A DNA stretch of 26,307 nucleotides from CAMEON01 sp045643785. GTDB taxonomy: Bacteria > Bacillota > Clostridia > Oscillospirales > CAG-272. Of this stretch, positions 24,147 through 26,307 are shown piece by piece. Below the pieces are notes generated by a model, which saw only the letters and a list, made by a program, of their open reading frames with translations, had not been told where the DNA came from and made no database searches. Each line of letters starts with the position of its first letter. Position 1 is the first letter of the stretch. Position numbers and translations under genes: made by a program. The DNA is taken from the NCBI GenBank assembly GCA_045643785.1, contig JAZRFR010000229.1, forward strand, positions 1 to 26,307, written 5' to 3'.

Positions 24147-25349
24147 TCAAAACGGTATTTCTTCATAAATGACCCAGTTTGGGTTTATAGTTTGCGATTG
24201 GACTGGTGTGTTGCAGCAGGGAATCGCGGGGAAAGCCTCCAAGCCCTTGCGGGAAATATAGCAATCCGAAGCAGACAGACGAGAAACAGATACCTTGTGT
24301 GTCTGTTTCTTTTGTTTGCGCGCGGCTACGTTCTTGAGCCACACGAACAGGGAGATATAGTTTTCGAGGTATTTGGTGGAAACGCCGCAGTAGGGGCGGA
24401 GGAACCGACGGATGTGCATGTGCATGGCGTTGACGTGCTGGAGGTGCTTGTCGCCCCGGATCTCGGGCTTGTGACCGTGGAGAAGATTCGTGGTGTTGGA
24501 GGCAAGAAGCATGTATTCGTAGCTGTTGGCCTTGAGATAGCCGGCGGTGACCTTGTACTGATCTGCCAGGATCATCGAATTTTCCTTCTTGACGTGTCTG
24601 CCCAGGGTAGCATCCAGTTTATCAACATCCATGAAGCCGACACCGGGCACCACGGCGTAGAAGCCTTCGTTGCCGTTCTTGACCATGCAGAACACGCAAG
24701 CCTTGTTCTTGGAGGAAATAGATTTGTTATCGGAGCCGCGCTTGTAGGACTCGCGGGGCATATTGTTGTTGGAACCATCCCGGCTCAGGCGTCTCTCGTG
24801 GAAACGCTCACCGCGCACGTGGTTGCCCTTATAGCTGATGGGAACCAGCATCTCGTCGAGCTCGATCTGACCGGCCATGGAGGCAGAGTCCTGGTGCAGA
24901 CGAAAGGTATGGAGGATCTTATGTCTCCAGGTAAACGCAGTCTGAATGCAGAGCTCGCACTCTTCGGCGCACTTTTTGATGGAAGCGCCGGAAATGGTGA
25001 GGCGGATAAACTTTTCCCAAACAGAGGGATCCTTATGGCTGCCTTCAAATACGGTATTGGTTGTGGCAACGAAGAAGCGGCCACAACTCTTGCAGAAGTA
25101 TCTTTGAACCCCTCTCTTAAGACCCTTTTTGATGATGAAGCCTTGGTTGGCTTTTGCTCTGCAATGAGGGCAATCCGGCTTCTCGTCCTTGAAGGTGTGC
25201 TCCTTAACCAAACGGTTACAGCCGTCCTTTTCCTTCACGTCGGGCGTTTGCATCATGCCCATGATCTGATCCACGAGCTTTTTCTGCTCGCTGGAGGGCA
25301 GCTTTTTCAGCATAGCCATCAGCTGGTTCAGTTCTGTTCTTCTCGCCAT
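24147..25349 (-). CDS. IS1595-family transposase (right end)
   Basis: A 400-residue transposase. A zinc ribbon at 60-89 (CPHC...CKSC) is followed by an ISXO2-like nuclease core: Asp165 in QIELDEMLVPISYKG, Asp263 in ILADQYK, and HVNAMHMHIRRFLR near 305-318 for the third catalytic position. It closes with CGVSTKYLENYISLFVWL. The N-terminal 55 residues are an extra helical region (LKKLPSSEQKKLVDQIMGMM), and about 60 residues after 340 are a tail. No frameshift or missing key residue is seen, so it appears intact. It lies next to the right inverted repeat and reads inward, the usual IS arrangement, and is the first candidate for moving the whole element. Confidence 0.9.
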   Translation of the reverse strand: MARRTELNQLMAMLKKLPSSEQKKLVDQIMGMMQTPDVKEKDGCNRLVKEHTFKDEKPDCPHCRAKANQGFIIKKGLKRGVQRYFCKSCGRFFVATTNTVFEGSHKDPSVWEKFIRLTISGASIKKCAEECELCIQTAFTWRHKILHTFRLHQDSASMAGQIELDEMLVPISYKGNHVRGERFHERRLSRDGSNNNMPRESYKRGSDNKSISSKNKACVFCMVKNGNEGFYAVVPGVGFMDVDKLDATLGRHVKKENSMILADQYKVTAGYLKANSYEYMLLASNTTNLLHGHKPEIRGDKHLQHVNAMHMHIRRFLRPYCGVSTKYLENYISLFVWLKNVAARKQKKQTHKVSVSRLSASDCYISRKGLEAFPAIPCCNTPVQSQTINPNWVIYEEIPF

Positions 25350-25412
25350 AATCCTTGTACCTCAATGTAAAACAGTATCTACTTATGCATTTGCGTGTTC
25401 TTATGTGTCTAT

Positions 25413-25441
25413 ATTATACCATAAACGCCACAAAATAGCAA
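25413..25441 (-). promoter_or_regulatory. Promoter of right-end transposase
   Basis: Minus strand TTGCTA (25441-25436), 17-base spacer, TATAAT (25418-25413), then ATAGA. The spacer and -10 follow GTGGyGTTwATGGTAyAAT, as in the left operon promoter. Confidence 0.8.
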
Positions 25442-25516
25442 TAGTGATTTCCAATTATTTCCTCCCAAAATGCAATTTTGTATAGGTGTACAAAGTTAAT
25501 TCTCACAAATTGTTAA

Positions 25517-25564
25517 TGTGGCACAAATGCCACAAAATAGACTATACTGTGGCATCTTCGCCAC
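25517..25564. promoter_or_regulatory. GTGGC palindrome array (operator or transposase-binding sites)
   Basis: TGTGGCA (25517-25523) pairs with TGCCACA (25528-25534) across CAAA. A second pair is GTGGC (25549-25553) with GCCAC (25560-25564). The inner arms TGCCACA and TGTGGCA also pair with each other. A further TTTTGTGGCGTTT, close to the TTTTGTGGCATTT read here on the minus strand, lies in the transposase promoter spacer. They sit within 180 bases of the right end. Confidence 0.55.
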
Positions 25565-25620
25565 ACATCATAATACAAAGATTATGAGATGCGGAGCAAT
25601 TTACATTTTATTCAAAAATA

Positions 25621-25647
25621 AAAAACCCTTATATGTCAAGGGTTTTT
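25621..25647. terminator. Right inner terminator, bidirectional
   Basis: Perfect 10-bp stem AAAAACCCTT/AAGGGTTTTT with a 7-base loop, T-rich on both sides. It lies 43 bases inside the right end and mirrors the hairpin near the left end. Confidence 0.75.
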
Positions 25648-25650
25648 CTG

Positions 25651-25690
25651 GATTGTTAATTTGTAGGGTACCCTGTTATAGAATACAGCC
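25651..25690 (-). repeat. Right terminal inverted repeat
   Basis: Read on the minus strand from 25690, the first 15 bases GGCTGTATTCTATAA equal those of the left end, followed after a CA/TT difference by GGGTACC and a looser AT-rich part. Confidence 0.85.
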
Positions 25691-25698
25691 CCTTTAGG
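25691..25698 (+). repeat. Right copy of apparent target duplication
   Basis: CCTTTAGG, direct repeat of 6823-6830. Removing the element and one copy restores GTACCCTTTAGGGTAC, a nearly palindromic target. Confidence 0.6.
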
Positions 25699-25730
25699 GT
25701 ACATTTTCTTTTATTATACACCTCTTGGGA

Positions 25731-25759
25731 TATAATGTCAATAGGAAATTTCAAATTTC
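25731..25759 (+). promoter_or_regulatory. Promoter and palindrome before right XRE gene
   Basis: TATAAT at 25731-25736 without a clear -35 box, then a palindrome GAAATTTCAAATTTC at 25745-25759, a possible operator. The element inserted about 33 bases before this -10 box, so any activator site further upstream was displaced. Confidence 0.5.
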
Positions 25760-25785
25760 TTTTGTAATTATTTCGGAGGTGTTCC

Positions 25786-26004
25786 ATGGAAGCCTACCAA
25801 CGGTTGAAGGATCTTCGCGAAGATCACGATCTGACCCAAAAAGATATTGCTGACATTCTGCAGACCACAAGAGAGCAGATCAGCAAATATGAAACGGGCA
25901 AGCAAATGATGGGCATCGACAAGTACATCAAGCTGGCCAAATACTACAACGTCAGCCTGGATTACCTGACGGGACTCATCGACACGCCGAGAAAGCTATA
26001 CTGA
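25786..26004 (+). CDS. XRE-family transcriptional regulator (right flank)
   Basis: A 72-residue single HTH_3 domain: RLKDLREDHDLTQKDIADIL, recognition helix around REQISKYETGKQ, ending LAKYYNVSLDYLTGLIDTP. It has a GGAGGT ribosome site and a palindrome between promoter and start, which may be its own operator. It is of the same type as the left-flank regulator, but the operators differ, so the two probably control different targets. It belongs to the host flank, just outside the element. Confidence 0.92.
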   Translation: MEAYQRLKDLREDHDLTQKDIADILQTTREQISKYETGKQMMGIDKYIKLAKYYNVSLDYLTGLIDTPRKLY

Positions 26005-26010
26005 ATCCAA

Positions 26011-26042
26011 GCCGAATCGCCTGACGGGCGATTCGGCTTTTT
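26011..26042 (+). terminator. Terminator of right XRE gene
   Basis: Perfect 11-bp stem GCCGAATCGCC (26011-26021) with GGCGATTCGGC (26027-26037), 5-base loop, then TTTTT. Confidence 0.85.
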
Positions 26043-26067
26043 ATGATGTGCTAAAGCCGCAGACGGG

Positions 26068-26307
26068 TTACATCCCCTCCTCGCCTCCCAAAGTTCGGAA
26101 GAGCAGGCACAGGGAAAACGCGAACACCGACAGAAACTCCCCACGGCGCAGCAGCGCGTAGGCCGCCAGCAGCCAGAGCATCCCCAGGCAAAGCCCCGTA
26201 GTCCAGCGCAACAGCCCCTCCGCGGCGCGGTCTCCCGCCATCCACGCCACGGCGCTGCGAAGCATCCGCCCCCCGTCCAGCGTCCCCACGGGCAGCAGAT
26301 TCACCCC
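26068..26307 (-). CDS. M50 site-2-protease-like membrane protein, partial
   Basis: The open frame runs off the right edge, so only the C-terminal 80 or so residues are seen. It enters with NLLPVGTLDGGRMLR, the typical N-x-x-P-x-x-x-L-D-G-G motif of M50 intramembrane metalloproteases (SpoIVFB and related), in which the Asp is a zinc ligand. Two further hydrophobic segments and a short charged tail follow. The HExxH motif would lie beyond the window. Such proteases release sigma factors or process membrane proteins; if this is SpoIVFB-like it would point to a sporulation-related host, but the fragment cannot decide that. GC-rich like the left flank. Confidence 0.8.
   Translation of the reverse strand, partial: GVNLLPVGTLDGGRMLRSAVAWMAGDRAAEGLLRWTTGLCLGMLWLLAAYALLRRGEFLSVFAFSLCLLFRTLGGEEGM

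Larger units (their letters stand above)
6831..25690. mobile_element. IS1595-like large transposon with Rhs cargo, about 18.9 kb
   Basis: Seen: imperfect inverted repeats at the two ends, a flanking direct repeat CCTTTAGG, a transposase gene at the right end reading inward, a second transposase in an operon at the left end, and hairpin terminators just inside both ends. Coding style and base composition change from GC-rich flanks to more AT-rich interior at both borders. Known: IS1595-family elements carry a zinc ribbon plus ISXO2-like DDE transposase, have GG-starting repeats, commonly duplicate 8 bp and may carry passenger genes. Inferred: the whole block moves as one unit. The tyrosine recombinase inside means that part of it could also be an older nested integrative element. 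Confidence 0.75.

Noticed and set aside
24021..25370. 449-codon plus-strand open frame opposite the right-end transposase
   Set aside because: It is the antisense of a transposase with clear zinc and DDE motifs, and starts inside the preceding gene without a ribosome site.
6821..25702. CCCTTTAGGG at both borders as attL/attR of the tyrosine recombinase
   Set aside because: Possible in principle, but the matching inverted repeats next to it and the terminal transposase fit a DDE transposon better, and the recombinase gene is not near either border.
1..26307. CRISPR arrays and tRNA or rRNA genes
   Set aside because: No regularly spaced repeats and no cloverleaf or rRNA-like sequence were seen on either strand.

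Overview
The window looks like a chromosomal segment of an anaerobic, probably gut-associated member of the Clostridia (Bacillota). The reasons are strong Gram-positive ribosome binding sites and TTGACA-N17-TATAAT promoters, intrinsic terminators with T-runs, lipoproteins with a Cys lipobox, a DUF6514-like protein, short XRE regulators, and a lipoprotein with the HTW...C..C zinc-ribbon-like stretch common in clostridial surface proteins. No species can be named from the sequence alone.

Left flank (1-6830), fairly GC-rich and ordinary: an EpsG-type polysaccharide membrane protein; a minus-strand cluster (rhodanese lipoprotein, alpha/beta hydrolase, transglutaminase-like lipoprotein); a divergent GNAT acetyltransferase; a DUF6514-like protein; a small two-helix membrane protein; and an XRE regulator with two matching operator-like palindromes around its promoter. 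Right flank (25699-26307): a second XRE regulator and the 3' part of an M50 site-2-protease-like gene.

Between the flanks lies what reads as one mobile element of about 18.9 kb (6831-25690). It is bounded by imperfect terminal inverted repeats that begin GGCTGTATTCTATAA, with an apparent 8-bp target duplication CCTTTAGG. It sits in an intergenic gap, between the terminator of one XRE gene and the promoter of the next. At its right end is a minus-strand IS1595-like transposase. At its left end is a tightly coupled four-gene operon: a small winged-HTH protein, a protein with the same HTH plus an HNH/LHH-type nuclease motif, a second and much longer IS1595-like DDE transposase, and a YopX-family protein. 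The promoters of this operon and of the right-end transposase share a spacer and -10 sequence although they lie 18 kb apart and face inward from the two ends. Hairpin terminators sit just inside both ends.

The middle of the element holds a candidate structured RNA (closed by a perfect 10-bp helix), a tiny minus-strand gene (31 codons, complete with promoter, ribosome site and terminator), a tyrosine recombinase, and a surface/competition module. That module has a zinc-ribbon membrane-anchored protein, a 2188-residue secreted Rhs/YD-repeat protein with a C-terminal nuclease-like toxin tip, its likely immunity gene, and two unknown genes whose promoter is nearly the same as the Rhs promoter. 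The working picture is an IS1595-type transposon that carries an Rhs toxin-immunity cargo. Its HTH/HNH/DDE/YopX operon has no counterpart I recognise and is the best candidate here for an undescribed system. All functional statements are homology-by-eye; no search was run.
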